Assembly: GCA_018261615.1 (NCBI GenBank)
Contig: JAGTSE010000040.1
Coordinates: 1-52,055 of the forward strand
Direction: 5' to 3'
Origin: Pseudomonadota bacterium
GTDB lineage: Bacteria; Pseudomonadota; Gammaproteobacteria; Enterobacterales; Enterobacteriaceae
DNA: 52,055 nt
Shown here: positions 1 to 8,463 of the stretch, piece after piece
Position numbering within the stretch: position 1 is the stretch's first letter
How the letters are laid out: every line of letters starts with the position of its first letter
Position numbers and translations under genes: made by a program
The notes under the pieces: generated by a model
What the model was told of the DNA's origin: nothing
Databases searched by the model: none
Seen by the model: only the letters and a program-made list of their open reading frames with translations

Positions 1-317
<317 letters not shown>

Positions 318-2036
318 CTAGCCCGCTTTTTGCTCTGGCAAATGTGCGGCGATATAACGCTCGTAGCGGTTTGCTTTCAGCCGCGTTAAATCCACCAGCA
401 CCAGTCCATCGACACAGTTATTGAAATCAGGATCGCAACCGAAGTCGATAAACTGCACGCCGCCCGGTTCACACAGTTCAGAATACTGTTTGTAGAGCGG
501 TGGAATGCCGCAACCAAGATTGCCAAGCAGCGATTTCAGCCGGGTCAAATCTTCGGTGTAATCTTCACCGCTAAACTGGGCGAGTACGTCCGGCATCGTG
601 GCGGGCCATGGCCGACGCGATGAGGCCAGAGGCCAAGTCGCCGGGAACCACAGGCGGTAGAACGCCACCAGCAGATCCCGCGCCGCAGGCGGCAGGCCGC
701 CGGAGATAGAGACCGGGCCAAACAGGTAGCGGTACTGCGGATAACGCGCCAGGTAAGCGCCAATGCCCGACCACAGATAATCCAGGCCGCGACGTCCCCA
801 GTAGCGCGGCTGAATAAAGCTGCGCCCCAGTTCGATGCCGTGACGCAGCACATCGGCCATTCGTTCGTCGTAATGGAACAGGCTGTAACTGTATAAGCCT
901 TCAACGCCGCGCGCCTCAACCTGATGCGACGTTGGCATAAAGCGGTATGCGCCGACGATTTCCAGATCGGCATCGTCCCACAGGATCAGGTGCAGGTAAT
1001 CGTCGTCATATTTATCCGTATCACGACGTTTACCGCTGCCTTCACCCACAGCACGGAAGGCGACTTCGCGCAGCCGTCCCAGTTCGCGCAGTAGCGACGC
1101 GTCTTCCTGCCCGTTGCGCTGCCAGAGGTAAATAACTTTTCCGTCCGTAGTGCGGCCGAGGCACTCGGCATTATTAAGTTCGCGGCGCAGCGTGACGCGC
1201 TCTTCCGGGCGCGCGATGGCGCACTCGGTTTTGAAGGGGCCGGAGAGTCCTTTACCCAGACGCAACACATGTTGGCGACACTTATCGGCCAGTTCGCGCG
1301 GGGCAAGTTGCGGCGTATGCCAGCTATCCCAGGGAATGCGCTGGCCGATTTTGATCGGCAGGTCGCTATCCCGGCGGCGAAACATCTGTTGCATTAGCAG
1401 CAGGAAAGGCAGCGTTTCCGACACCATCGCGCTGGCGTAGAACAGCGCGCTGTTACGCGCGTCGATCCAGGCGGGCAGCAGCGGCGCGCGGAACTTGCCC
1501 GCCAGTTTGATAAACCCGGCATGCCAGCTTTTATCGCGGATGCCTTTACGTGTCATGCGTGAGACTTCTCCCGCCGGGAAGAAGATCAGCACGCCGCCGC
1601 CCTGCAAATGGTTTTCCATCTGTTGCAGCGAGGATTTCCGCGTACGACCGCCCATGTTATCCACCGGGATAAACAGCGAGCTGAGCGGTTCAAGGTGGGT
1701 CAACATGCGGTTGGTGACCACCTTCACATCGCGGCGTACGCGTGAAACGGCATACATCAGCGCCATCCCGTCAAGCGTACCTGTCGGATGATTAGCGATG
1801 ATGACCAATGGGCCGTGTTCGGGGATTTGTTCGAGGTCGTGAGTGGGAACGGTGCAGCGGATTTGTAGATGTTCAAGCACTTGCTCCACCATATCCAGCC
1901 CTTTCAGGTGGGGATGGCTCGCGGCGAACTGCTGGAACTCCTGTTCGTAAAGCAGGCGCCGCAGCAAGTTTTTTTGCCAGGGCGCAGGTCTGGCCTGCGG
2001 CCAGAGATCCTCAAGTACGTTGTCGAGACTAAACAT
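318..2036 (-). CDS. olsF: bifunctional ornithine lipid synthase, OlsF-type (acyltransferase + GNAT-like fusion)
   Basis: A 572-residue fusion. The N-terminal half is a PlsC/hemolysin-like lysophospholipid acyltransferase with the block NHPTGTLDG (H83, D89) and FPAGEVSR at about 153-160. The C-terminal half (about 300-560) looks like an OlsB/GNAT-type N-acyltransferase. This is the architecture of OlsF from Serratia, in which the C-terminal domain N-acylates ornithine and the N-terminal domain O-acylates the lyso-lipid. It would act at the inner membrane. The ATG is preceded by a strong GGAGGAG site. The gene stands alone, downstream of hemB in the same direction. A candidate PhoB site lies upstream, which fits synthesis of a phosphate-free lipid under phosphate limitation. 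The family is clear; ornithine as substrate is inferred from the architecture. Confidence 0.8.
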   Translation of the reverse strand: MFSLDNVLEDLWPQARPAPWQKNLLRRLLYEQEFQQFAASHPHLKGLDMVEQVLEHLQIRCTVPTHDLEQIPEHGPLVIIANHPTGTLDGMALMYAVSRVRRDVKVVTNRMLTHLEPLSSLFIPVDNMGGRTRKSSLQQMENHLQGGGVLIFFPAGEVSRMTRKGIRDKSWHAGFIKLAGKFRAPLLPAWIDARNSALFYASAMVSETLPFLLLMQQMFRRRDSDLPIKIGQRIPWDSWHTPQLAPRELADKCRQHVLRLGKGLSGPFKTECAIARPEERVTLRRELNNAECLGRTTDGKVIYLWQRNGQEDASLLRELGRLREVAFRAVGEGSGKRRDTDKYDDDYLHLILWDDADLEIVGAYRFMPTSHQVEARGVEGLYSYSLFHYDERMADVLRHGIELGRSFIQPRYWGRRGLDYLWSGIGAYLARYPQYRYLFGPVSISGGLPPAARDLLVAFYRLWFPATWPLASSRRPWPATMPDVLAQFSGEDYTEDLTRLKSLLGNLGCGIPPLYKQYSELCEPGGVQFIDFGCDPDFNNCVDGLVLVDLTRLKANRYERYIAAHLPEQKAG

Positions 2037-2094
2037 GGTGGTTTCTCCTCCCGTCTTGCCGATGACAGTAACGGGAGAAGATGACGTTTACATT

Positions 2095-2139
2095 TCATTA
2101 CAATGAAGATATGACAACAGCAAGACGGCTGAATGACAG
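2095..2139 (-). promoter_or_regulatory. candidate Pho box array and -10 of olsF
   Basis: Read on the minus strand, three heptamers lie 11 bp apart: CTGTCAT (2133-2139), CCGTCTT (2122-2128) and TTGTCAT (2111-2117), each separated by 4 bases. This matches PhoB direct-repeat geometry. Ten bases after the last repeat is TAATGA (2095-2100), overlapped by TGTAAT (2097-2102), about the spacing seen in phoA-type PhoB-activated promoters. The olsF ATG follows about 60 bases later. PhoB control is an inference. Confidence 0.55.
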
Positions 2140-2170
2140 CAAAAGCGGTGCGGAAGAGATAAGGGATATT

Positions 2171-2192
2171 TCTCTCCCCCGCAGGGGAGAGA
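2171..2192. repeat. CTCTCCCC/GGGGAGAG palindromic element
   Basis: Perfect 9-base arms (TCTCTCCCC and GGGGAGAGA) around CGCA, just downstream of the hemB stop. The same kind of CTCTCC palindrome follows proC (11847-11870) and tsx (41695-41715), so this looks like a small dispersed element placed at gene 3' ends. No T-run follows, so it is not a classic terminator. Confidence 0.6.
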
Positions 2193-2201
2193 GCAGGCGG
2201 C

Positions 2202-3173
2202 TCAGAGAATACCGCGTTCGGCGAGGTCGAGGGCGAAATAGCTGAAGATCAGGTCTGCACCAGCGCGTTTGATCGCACCCAGGCTTTCCAGCACCACTTT
2301 ATCTTCATCAATTGCGCCTGCCAGCGCGGCGAATTTGATCATCGCGTATTCGCCGCTCACCTGATAGGCGCCCAGCGGTAACTCGGTGCGCTCACGGATA
2401 TCGCGCAGGATATCAAGGTACGCGCCTGCCGGTTTCACCATCAGGCAGTCTGCGCCTTCGGCCTGGTCGATCAGCGATTCACGAATCGCTTCGCGGCGGT
2501 TCATTGGGTTCATCTGGTAGGTTTTGCGATCGCCTTTCAGCGCGGTTCCTGCCGCTTCACGGAACGGGCCGTAGAACGAAGAAGCGAACTTGGTCGAGTA
2601 GGACATGATGGCGGTATCGGTAAAGCCTGCTGCATCCAGCGCCTGGCGAATCGCCTGCACCTGGCCGTCCATTGCTGCGGAAGGGGCGATAAAGTCCGCG
2701 CCTGCGGCGGCGGCAACGACGGCTTGTTTGCCGAGGTTAAGCAGGGTCGCATCGTTATCGACACCGTGATCACACAACACGCCGCAATGGCCGTGAGAGG
2801 TGTATTCGCAGAAACAGGTATCGGACATCACGATCATCTCCGGCACCGTCTCTTTGCAGATGCGCGACATGCGCGCCACCAGACCATCTTCGCGCCAGGT
2901 GTCGCTGCCGGTGTCATCGGTGTGGTGAGAGATGCCGAAGGTCATCACTGAGCGAATGCCAGCTTTGGCGATGCGTTCAATTTCGCGGGCGAGATATTTT
3001 TCCGGAATGCGCATCACGCCGGGCATCGCCTCAATGGCTTTGTAATCGTCTAACTCTTCTTCAACAAAGATCGGCAACACCAGGTCGTTTTTGCTCAGTG
3101 TTGTCTCTTCAAACATGGCGCGCAGGGCAGGTGATTTGCGCAGGCGGCGCGGGCGAGTAATTAAATCGGTCAT
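2202..3173 (-). CDS. hemB: delta-aminolevulinic acid dehydratase (porphobilinogen synthase)
   Basis: Condenses two 5-aminolevulinate molecules to porphobilinogen in cytosolic heme/siroheme synthesis. At 323 residues it is near full length (324 in E. coli). The zinc-binding cysteines C120, C122 and C130 are present in DTCFCEYTSHGHC, and the two Schiff-base lysines are at K195 (STKFAS) and K247 (MVKPAG). It is transcribed alone and leftward. Its start lies about 120 bases from the ampH stop, and ampH has the same orientation. Confidence 0.97.
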   Translation of the reverse strand: MTDLITRPRRLRKSPALRAMFEETTLSKNDLVLPIFVEEELDDYKAIEAMPGVMRIPEKYLAREIERIAKAGIRSVMTFGISHHTDDTGSDTWREDGLVARMSRICKETVPEMIVMSDTCFCEYTSHGHCGVLCDHGVDNDATLLNLGKQAVVAAAAGADFIAPSAAMDGQVQAIRQALDAAGFTDTAIMSYSTKFASSFYGPFREAAGTALKGDRKTYQMNPMNRREAIRESLIDQAEGADCLMVKPAGAYLDILRDIRERTELPLGAYQVSGEYAMIKFAALAGAIDEDKVVLESLGAIKRAGADLIFSYFALDLAERGIL

Positions 3174-3293
3174 GGTATGCCTGATGTTTGTGGAACAGAT
3201 GGCGGCATTGTAGCCGAAAAGCTGAGGTTCTGTTTTACCAAAATCGCCGTTAAGGGCAGAGGCAAACGGCGAAACCGTCTGCCTCCGGTGTGG

Positions 3294-4451
3294 TCAGGAG
3301 GCGGGAATCACTTGCGGCGCGTTGCTGCTTAACGCACTGACCAGATCGTTAACCCCGTCGCTCATATTTACAAAGCGCGTCAGCGGCGAACGGGTGATGA
3401 CGACAAAAACACCGACATTATGCTGCGGCACCATCGCCACGTAGGTGATAAAGCCACCGCCGCCGCCGGTTTTTTGAATGATCCCAGGATGCCCCTCTTT
3501 TGGTGCCATATAGACCCAGCCGAGGCCGAGCGCATCGGCTTTGCCGGGCACATCCATGCCGATCACCCGCGTTAACTGGTTGCGTGGATAGATCAACGTT
3601 TGCATGCGATCCGCCTGGTTGTTACGGGTGTAGAAATCCGACGACAGGAACTGCTGCATCCAGCGCATCATGTCTCCCGGCGTGGAGTAGACGCCGCCGC
3701 TGCCGATGGCGGCCAGCGTGTTATTGCACGGGCTGGCGCCTTTCTCGGCGATCATCAGGCGATTACACTGATCCGGCGACGGGGTAAAGGTGGTGTCTTT
3801 CATCCCCAGCGGGCGGGTGATCTGCTCTTCGAAAAGCTGCGGGTAAGGCTTGCCTGCCGCCTTCGACAATGCATCCGCCAGCAGATCAAAGGCCAGATTA
3901 GAGTAAGCCGCTTGCCTACCCGGCGCGGTTTTCAGCGTAGCGGTTGAGAGCCAGCTCCAGCGCTGCTCGTACGTTGGCCAGACGAAAACGGGACGTTGCG
4001 CTGCGCCGCCGGGCTGTTCGCGCGGCAGGGCGCTGGTATGCGTCGCCAGATTCACCAGCGTAATTGGCGTGCCCTGGTAGGTCGGCACACGCGTGCCGGG
4101 AGGCGCATATTTACTTAACGGATCGTTGAGGCGGACTTTGCCCTGATCGAGCATTTTCACCAGCATTTCACTGGTCATCAGCTTGGAGAGGGAAGCAATA
4201 CGAATCACCGAATCGAGCTGTGGGCGAACGTTACTGCCTGGGCGGGTTTCGCCATAGCTTTTAAACACTCGCTGGTTGCCGTCAATCACCACCATCGCCA
4301 TGCCAGTTGCGCCGCTACCGTAATAAATATGGTTGGCGTAACGGTCAACAATATCAGATGCAAATACCGGATCAGGAGACTGAACCGCCGCCTGAGCGGA
4401 AGCCAGGCTCAGCGCGCAGAGCAGCGCAGAGAAAAGCAGACAACGTTTCAA
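3294..4451 (-). CDS. ampH: AmpH, D-alanyl-D-alanine carboxypeptidase/endopeptidase
   Basis: A class C beta-lactamase-like penicillin-binding protein that trims peptidoglycan in the periplasm. It is 385 residues, the E. coli length. An N-terminal signal peptide ends near AQA at about residue 21. The active-site SxxK is SLSK (S87, K90), the YxN motif is YSN in the middle of the protein, and a GGGGG-rich stretch close to the C-terminus contains the KTGG triad. It stands alone; upstream is a divergent spacer shared with the cysteine hydrolase gene. Confidence 0.96.
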   Translation of the reverse strand: MKRCLLFSALLCALSLASAQAAVQSPDPVFASDIVDRYANHIYYGSGATGMAMVVIDGNQRVFKSYGETRPGSNVRPQLDSVIRIASLSKLMTSEMLVKMLDQGKVRLNDPLSKYAPPGTRVPTYQGTPITLVNLATHTSALPREQPGGAAQRPVFVWPTYEQRWSWLSTATLKTAPGRQAAYSNLAFDLLADALSKAAGKPYPQLFEEQITRPLGMKDTTFTPSPDQCNRLMIAEKGASPCNNTLAAIGSGGVYSTPGDMMRWMQQFLSSDFYTRNNQADRMQTLIYPRNQLTRVIGMDVPGKADALGLGWVYMAPKEGHPGIIQKTGGGGGFITYVAMVPQHNVGVFVVITRSPLTRFVNMSDGVNDLVSALSSNAPQVIPAS

Positions 4452-4642
4452 CGCAGGAATCCATAAATTAATGGGATAGATAGAGCGTATTTATACTACT
4501 TAGTGCGGCGTTGCAAAGACCCAATTAGCGGATTCTTTCCCCTTAATACGTAACGATGGGTAAAAATGGTTATTTTACCGCCAGACCACGACTTTCGCCT
4601 GATGTGGTAATCTCCTCCTTTCCGACTGACAGGAGAGAGCAG

Positions 4643-5176
4643 ATGGCAGGTAAACGGATAGTGATGGTGGTGGACATGCAAAACGGCGTGTTCGCCACCG
4701 AGCGTATTCAGCGTGAGCAATGTGTCGCCCGCATTAACCAGTTGACGCAGGCCGCCGATACGGTGATTTTTATTCAGCATGCTGAAGCGGACGGGCTGGA
4801 AGAGGGGAGTGACGGTTTTGCGCTGCTGCCGGAACTGCATCAGCCTGCGAACGCCCTGTACGTCACCAAAACCGCCTGCGACGCGTTCTATAAAACACAG
4901 CTTGAAGCGGTGCTGCGCGAGCACGATATCAACGCCTGGGTGATGTGCGGTTGCGCCACCGATTACTGCGTGGATACCACGCTGAAAAATGGTGCCAGCC
5001 GGGGCTATTCCATCACTATGGCGCAGGACGCCCATACTACCGCTAACCGCCCGGCTGCACAGGCTGCAACCCTGATCGAACACTACAACGAAGTGTGGCG
5101 CACGTTAACCGTCCCCGGCAATCCGGTGTATGTGAAATCGGTCGAAACAATTCTTCACGAATGGCAAGCGAACTAA
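4643..5176 (+). CDS. cysteine hydrolase, isochorismatase-like
   Basis: A 177-residue protein of the isochorismatase/nicotinamidase superfamily. The presumed catalytic triad is D11 (VVDMQNG), K76 (TKTACDAF) and C109 (CATDYCVDTT). The substrate cannot be told; relatives act on nicotinamide, ureidoacrylate or isochorismate-type amides. I start at 4643 because AGGAGAGA sits 5-12 bases upstream; an upstream in-frame ATG at 4556 would add residues that do not resemble the family. The gene lies between ampH and sbmA, adjacent genes in E. coli, so it is an accessory insertion or a lineage-specific retention. Confidence 0.85.
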   Translation: MAGKRIVMVVDMQNGVFATERIQREQCVARINQLTQAADTVIFIQHAEADGLEEGSDGFALLPELHQPANALYVTKTACDAFYKTQLEAVLREHDINAWVMCGCATDYCVDTTLKNGASRGYSITMAQDAHTTANRPAAQAATLIEHYNEVWRTLTVPGNPVYVKSVETILHEWQAN

Positions 5177-5309
5177 GGGGTTACCCTCAGGTCTTATACA
5201 ACGACACGGCGTCGCACTGCGCGGCGCTTTTTTATCACTGCGCTATGACTGGCGCAGAAATCCGCTACACAGCATCTTTGTAAATAATAAGAAGTAAGCA
5301 GGAGTACCA

Positions 5310-6530
5310 ATGTTTAAATCTTTCTTTCCTAAGCCGACGCTGTTCTTTTTATCGGCCTTTATCTGGGCGCTGATCGCTGTCGTATTCTGGCAGGCTGGCG
5401 GTGAGGGCTGGTTAATGCGCTTAACCGGCGCATCGGCGGAAGTCCCGATCAGTGCAACGCGTTTCTGGTGTGCGAGCTTTTTACTTTTTTATGCTTATTA
5501 TGCCGTTTGCGTCGGCCTGTTTGCGCTGTGCTGGTTTGTCGCCTCGCCGCACCGCTGGCAGTACTGGTCGATACTCGGCACGGCGTTGATCGTTTTTGTG
5601 ACCTGGTTTTTGGTGGAGGTGAACGTCGCTATCAACGCCTGGTATCAGCCGTTTTATGATTTGATTCAGCTTGCGCTGAGCGCGCCCAATAAGGTCAGCC
5701 TGAGCCAGCTTTATAGCGAGATTGGCGTCTTTTTGTGGATCGCGCTGATTGCCGTGACGGTGGCGGTGCTGAATAACTTTTTTATCAGCCACTATGTGTT
5801 CCGCTGGCGTACGGCGATGAACGAATATTATATGGCGCACTGGGGGCATTTGCGTCATATCGAAGGGGCCGCGCAGCGTGTGCAGGAAGATACCATGCGT
5901 TTTGCCCAGACGCTGGAAGATATGGGCGTCAGCTTTATCAATGCAATCATGACGCTGATTGCGTTTTTGCCAGTGTTGGTGGCGCTGTCGCCGCATGTGC
6001 AGGAACTGCCGTTGGTGGGACATCTTCCTTATGGTCTGGTGATCGCCGCGATTAGCTGGGCGCTATTTGGCACGGTGCTATTGGCGTTTATCGGTATCAA
6101 GCTGCCTGGCCTGCAGTTTAAAAACCAGCGCGTTGAAGCCGCCTACCGTAAAGAGCTGGTCTATGGCGAAGATGATGCCTCGCGCGCCCAGCCGCCGACC
6201 GTCGCTGAGCTGTTCAGCGCCGTGCGCCGCAACTATTTTCGTCTCTATTTCCACTACACCTATTTCAACATTGCTCGTATTCTCTACCTGCAAGTTGACG
6301 TGGTGTTTGGCCTGATTGTTCTGTTCCCGACCATTGCTGCGGGTGCAATCACCTTTGGCCTGATGCGCCAAATCACCAATGTGTTTGAACAGGTGCGCAG
6401 CGCGTTCCAGTATTTGATCTCCTCCTGGACGACGCTGGTGGAGCTGATGTCTATCTACAAACGCTTGCGCAGTTTTGAGTATGAACTGAACGGCCAGGAA
6501 ATTGTGCCTGTGCCTCACCGTTTTGGTTAA
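5310..6530 (+). CDS. sbmA: SbmA/BacA peptide antibiotic transporter
   Basis: An inner-membrane homodimeric importer of proline-rich antimicrobial peptides, microcins B17 and J25, and bleomycin, driven by the proton gradient. It is 406 residues, identical in length to E. coli SbmA, and resembles an ABC exporter membrane domain without a nucleotide-binding domain. Hydrophobic segments are evident near residues 8-28, 50-80, 90-110, 145-165, 205-225, 240-265 and 330-355. AGGAG lies 6-10 bases before the ATG. yaiW follows after 13 bases, as in E. coli, where the two form an operon. Confidence 0.97.
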   Translation: MFKSFFPKPTLFFLSAFIWALIAVVFWQAGGEGWLMRLTGASAEVPISATRFWCASFLLFYAYYAVCVGLFALCWFVASPHRWQYWSILGTALIVFVTWFLVEVNVAINAWYQPFYDLIQLALSAPNKVSLSQLYSEIGVFLWIALIAVTVAVLNNFFISHYVFRWRTAMNEYYMAHWGHLRHIEGAAQRVQEDTMRFAQTLEDMGVSFINAIMTLIAFLPVLVALSPHVQELPLVGHLPYGLVIAAISWALFGTVLLAFIGIKLPGLQFKNQRVEAAYRKELVYGEDDASRAQPPTVAELFSAVRRNYFRLYFHYTYFNIARILYLQVDVVFGLIVLFPTIAAGAITFGLMRQITNVFEQVRSAFQYLISSWTTLVELMSIYKRLRSFEYELNGQEIVPVPHRFG

Positions 6531-6543
6531 CACAAGGAACGTT

Positions 6544-7653
6544 ATGGTTTACGTCCCCCGTTTTGGCTGGCTGCTGGCAGCCCTGATCCTTACCGGTTGT
6601 AGCACGCAAGGCCCGGTTTCCCAGCGGGAAGCGGAGAAAGGAAAAGAGAGCCAAAAACCGTTAGATGTGGCAAGCGTGGTACGGCAGAAAATGCCCGCCA
6701 GCGTGAAAGATCGCGATGCATGGGCGCAGGATATCGCCACCACATTTAGCAGCCAAAAGCTGGCGCCGACGCTGGAGAATATCTGCTCGGTGCTGGCGGT
6801 GGCGCAGCAGGAATCGAACTATCAGGCCGACCCTGCCGTGCCGGGGCTGAATAAAATCGCCTGGAAAGAGATCGATAAGCGCGCGCAGCGGATGCACATT
6901 CCGCCGCTGCTGGTGCGTACCGCCCTGAAAATCCCTTCGCCGAACGGCAAAAGCTACAGTGAGCGGCTGGACAACGTCAGAACGGAAAAAGAGCTGAGCG
7001 CCATTTTTGACGACTTTATCAATATGGTGCCGATGGGGCAGAAGCTGTTTGGTTCCTTCAACCCGGTGCGTACCGGCGGCCCGATGCAAATCAGCGTGGC
7101 GTTTGCCGAACAACACACCGAGGGTTATCCGTGGAAGATGGACGGCACGGTGCGCCAGGAAGTATTCAGCCGTCGCGGCGGTTTGTGGTTCGGCACTTAC
7201 CATCTACTGAATTATCCCGCCAACTATAGCTCGCCGATTTACCGTTTCGCCGACTTTAACGCCGGGCTGTACGCCAGCCGCAATGCGGCGTTCCAGAATG
7301 CGGTCAGCAAAGCGACTGGCGTGAAACTGGCGCTTGATGGCGATGTGATCCTTTACGGCAGCAGCGATACGGGCGCGACGGAACAGGCGGTAAGAAAGCT
7401 CGGGCCGAAACTGGGGATGAGCGATCGCGATATTCGCCGTCAACTGGAACGCGGCGATAGCCAGAAGTTTGAAGAGACGAAGCTGTACCGTGAAGTTTAT
7501 CGTCTGGCGGAACAGAAAAGCGGCAAAACGCTGCCGAGGGAGATTTTGCCAGGGATCCAATTAGAAAGCCCGAAAATCACGCGCAACCTGACTACAGCAT
7601 GGTTTGCGAAGCGCGTCGATGATCGTCGGGCTGCCTGCATGGTGCAGAACTAA
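6544..7653 (+). CDS. yaiW: YaiW, surface-exposed outer membrane lipoprotein (DUF1615)
   Basis: A 369-residue lipoprotein. The lipobox LTGC places the acylated cysteine at about residue 20. The rest closely tracks E. coli YaiW, which helps proline-rich peptide uptake together with SbmA. I chose ATG 6544, preceded by AAGGA, over the longer frame from 6502 that would overlap sbmA. It contains a QQESNY segment reminiscent of lysozyme-like folds; enzymatic activity is not established. Its stop codon overlaps that of convergent yaiY. Confidence 0.93.
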   Translation: MVYVPRFGWLLAALILTGCSTQGPVSQREAEKGKESQKPLDVASVVRQKMPASVKDRDAWAQDIATTFSSQKLAPTLENICSVLAVAQQESNYQADPAVPGLNKIAWKEIDKRAQRMHIPPLLVRTALKIPSPNGKSYSERLDNVRTEKELSAIFDDFINMVPMGQKLFGSFNPVRTGGPMQISVAFAEQHTEGYPWKMDGTVRQEVFSRRGGLWFGTYHLLNYPANYSSPIYRFADFNAGLYASRNAAFQNAVSKATGVKLALDGDVILYGSSDTGATEQAVRKLGPKLGMSDRDIRRQLERGDSQKFEETKLYREVYRLAEQKSGKTLPREILPGIQLESPKITRNLTTAWFAKRVDDRRAACMVQN

Positions 7654-7958
7654 CGTGAGTGGTGTCGTCGCCAGCGCAGGAAAAGACCGATGACACCTAA
7701 CAATGCGCTTCCCGCAAGGAACGGCACGATGCCAAACAGTGTGCCGACGCCAAACCCCAGATCAACGTGTGGGCGGGAGGCGTCCTGAACCTGCATCAAT
7801 CTTTCGAACACGCCAGGCGCGTGTACCAGCAGGTTCAACAACTGCGCACCAGCCCAGAAGCAGAGCAGGACAAACACGGCATAGGCAATATTGCCTGGCC
7901 TTGAGGCATCACGTTTTTTCGCGCCCGTGAAGGGGTTTGACAGGGAAAAATCAGCCAT
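7650..7958 (-). CDS. yaiY: YaiY, small inner membrane protein (DUF2755)
   Basis: 102 residues with two clear hydrophobic segments (about 25-45 and 75-95) and a basic C-terminus, matching E. coli YaiY. The function is unknown. Its TAG overlaps the yaiW TAA in a convergent CTAA, so transcription from both sides runs end to end with no terminator visible between them. Confidence 0.92.
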   Translation of the reverse strand: MADFSLSNPFTGAKKRDASRPGNIAYAVFVLLCFWAGAQLLNLLVHAPGVFERLMQVQDASRPHVDLGFGVGTLFGIVPFLAGSALLGVIGLFLRWRRHHSR

Positions 7959-8238
7959 AAGACCTCCGGTACTCTTTACTCAATTCGTTGCTTACCTTTC
8001 TATGGTGCAGCAGCGTGTGCTGGTCAGAATTCAGGCTAATTGTGACAGTTGCGCCCTGTTGTCAACATCAGAATGGTGATAATTTCCCTCCGGGAAGGAT
8101 TCCGGTTGAGTGATTTTTGTTGGCGCTCACATTTTCGTAACGTTTTTATTACTCAGGGAACATTTCGGATTTTCCACACATCACACAGACCTGCAAGACA
8201 GGCTATGCGATGATGCCTTTTTGACTGCCGGAGTTGTC

Positions 8239-8460
8239 ATGAAGCTGCCTGCGAAAATACGCCGTGACTGGCACTATTACGCGTTTGCGATTGGGTTAAT
8301 TTTTATTCTGAATGGAGGGGTGGGCCTGCTGGGGTTTGAGGCCAAAGGCTGGCAAACCTATGCTGTCGGGCTGGTGACCTGGGTGATTGGCTTTTGGCTG
8401 GCAGGGGTGATTATCCGCCGTCGCCCGGAAGAGGAGGAGGCAGCGGATAAAGCAGAGTAA
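8239..8460 (+). CDS. yaiZ: YaiZ, small membrane protein (DUF2754)
   Basis: A 73-residue protein with two hydrophobic segments (about 12-32 and 41-60), then RRR and an acidic tail. It matches E. coli YaiZ (70 residues) from MKLP onward. I use the ATG at 8239; an in-frame extension to 8110 has no family support. The function is unknown. The stop lies 3 bases from the convergent ddlA stop. Confidence 0.9.
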   Translation: MKLPAKIRRDWHYYAFAIGLIFILNGGVGLLGFEAKGWQTYAVGLVTWVIGFWLAGVIIRRRPEEEEAADKAE

Positions 8461-8463
8461 TGC

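Noticed and set aside
4496..5083. Long leftward frame opposite the cysteine hydrolase gene
   Set aside because: It is antisense to a gene with a full catalytic triad and good ribosome site, and its composition is that of a shadow frame.
5177..5309. Short frame and GC-rich hairpin before sbmA
   Set aside because: The frame overlaps hydrolase coding and has no signal; the hairpin is imperfect. I could not confirm a sigma-E promoter for sbmA either.
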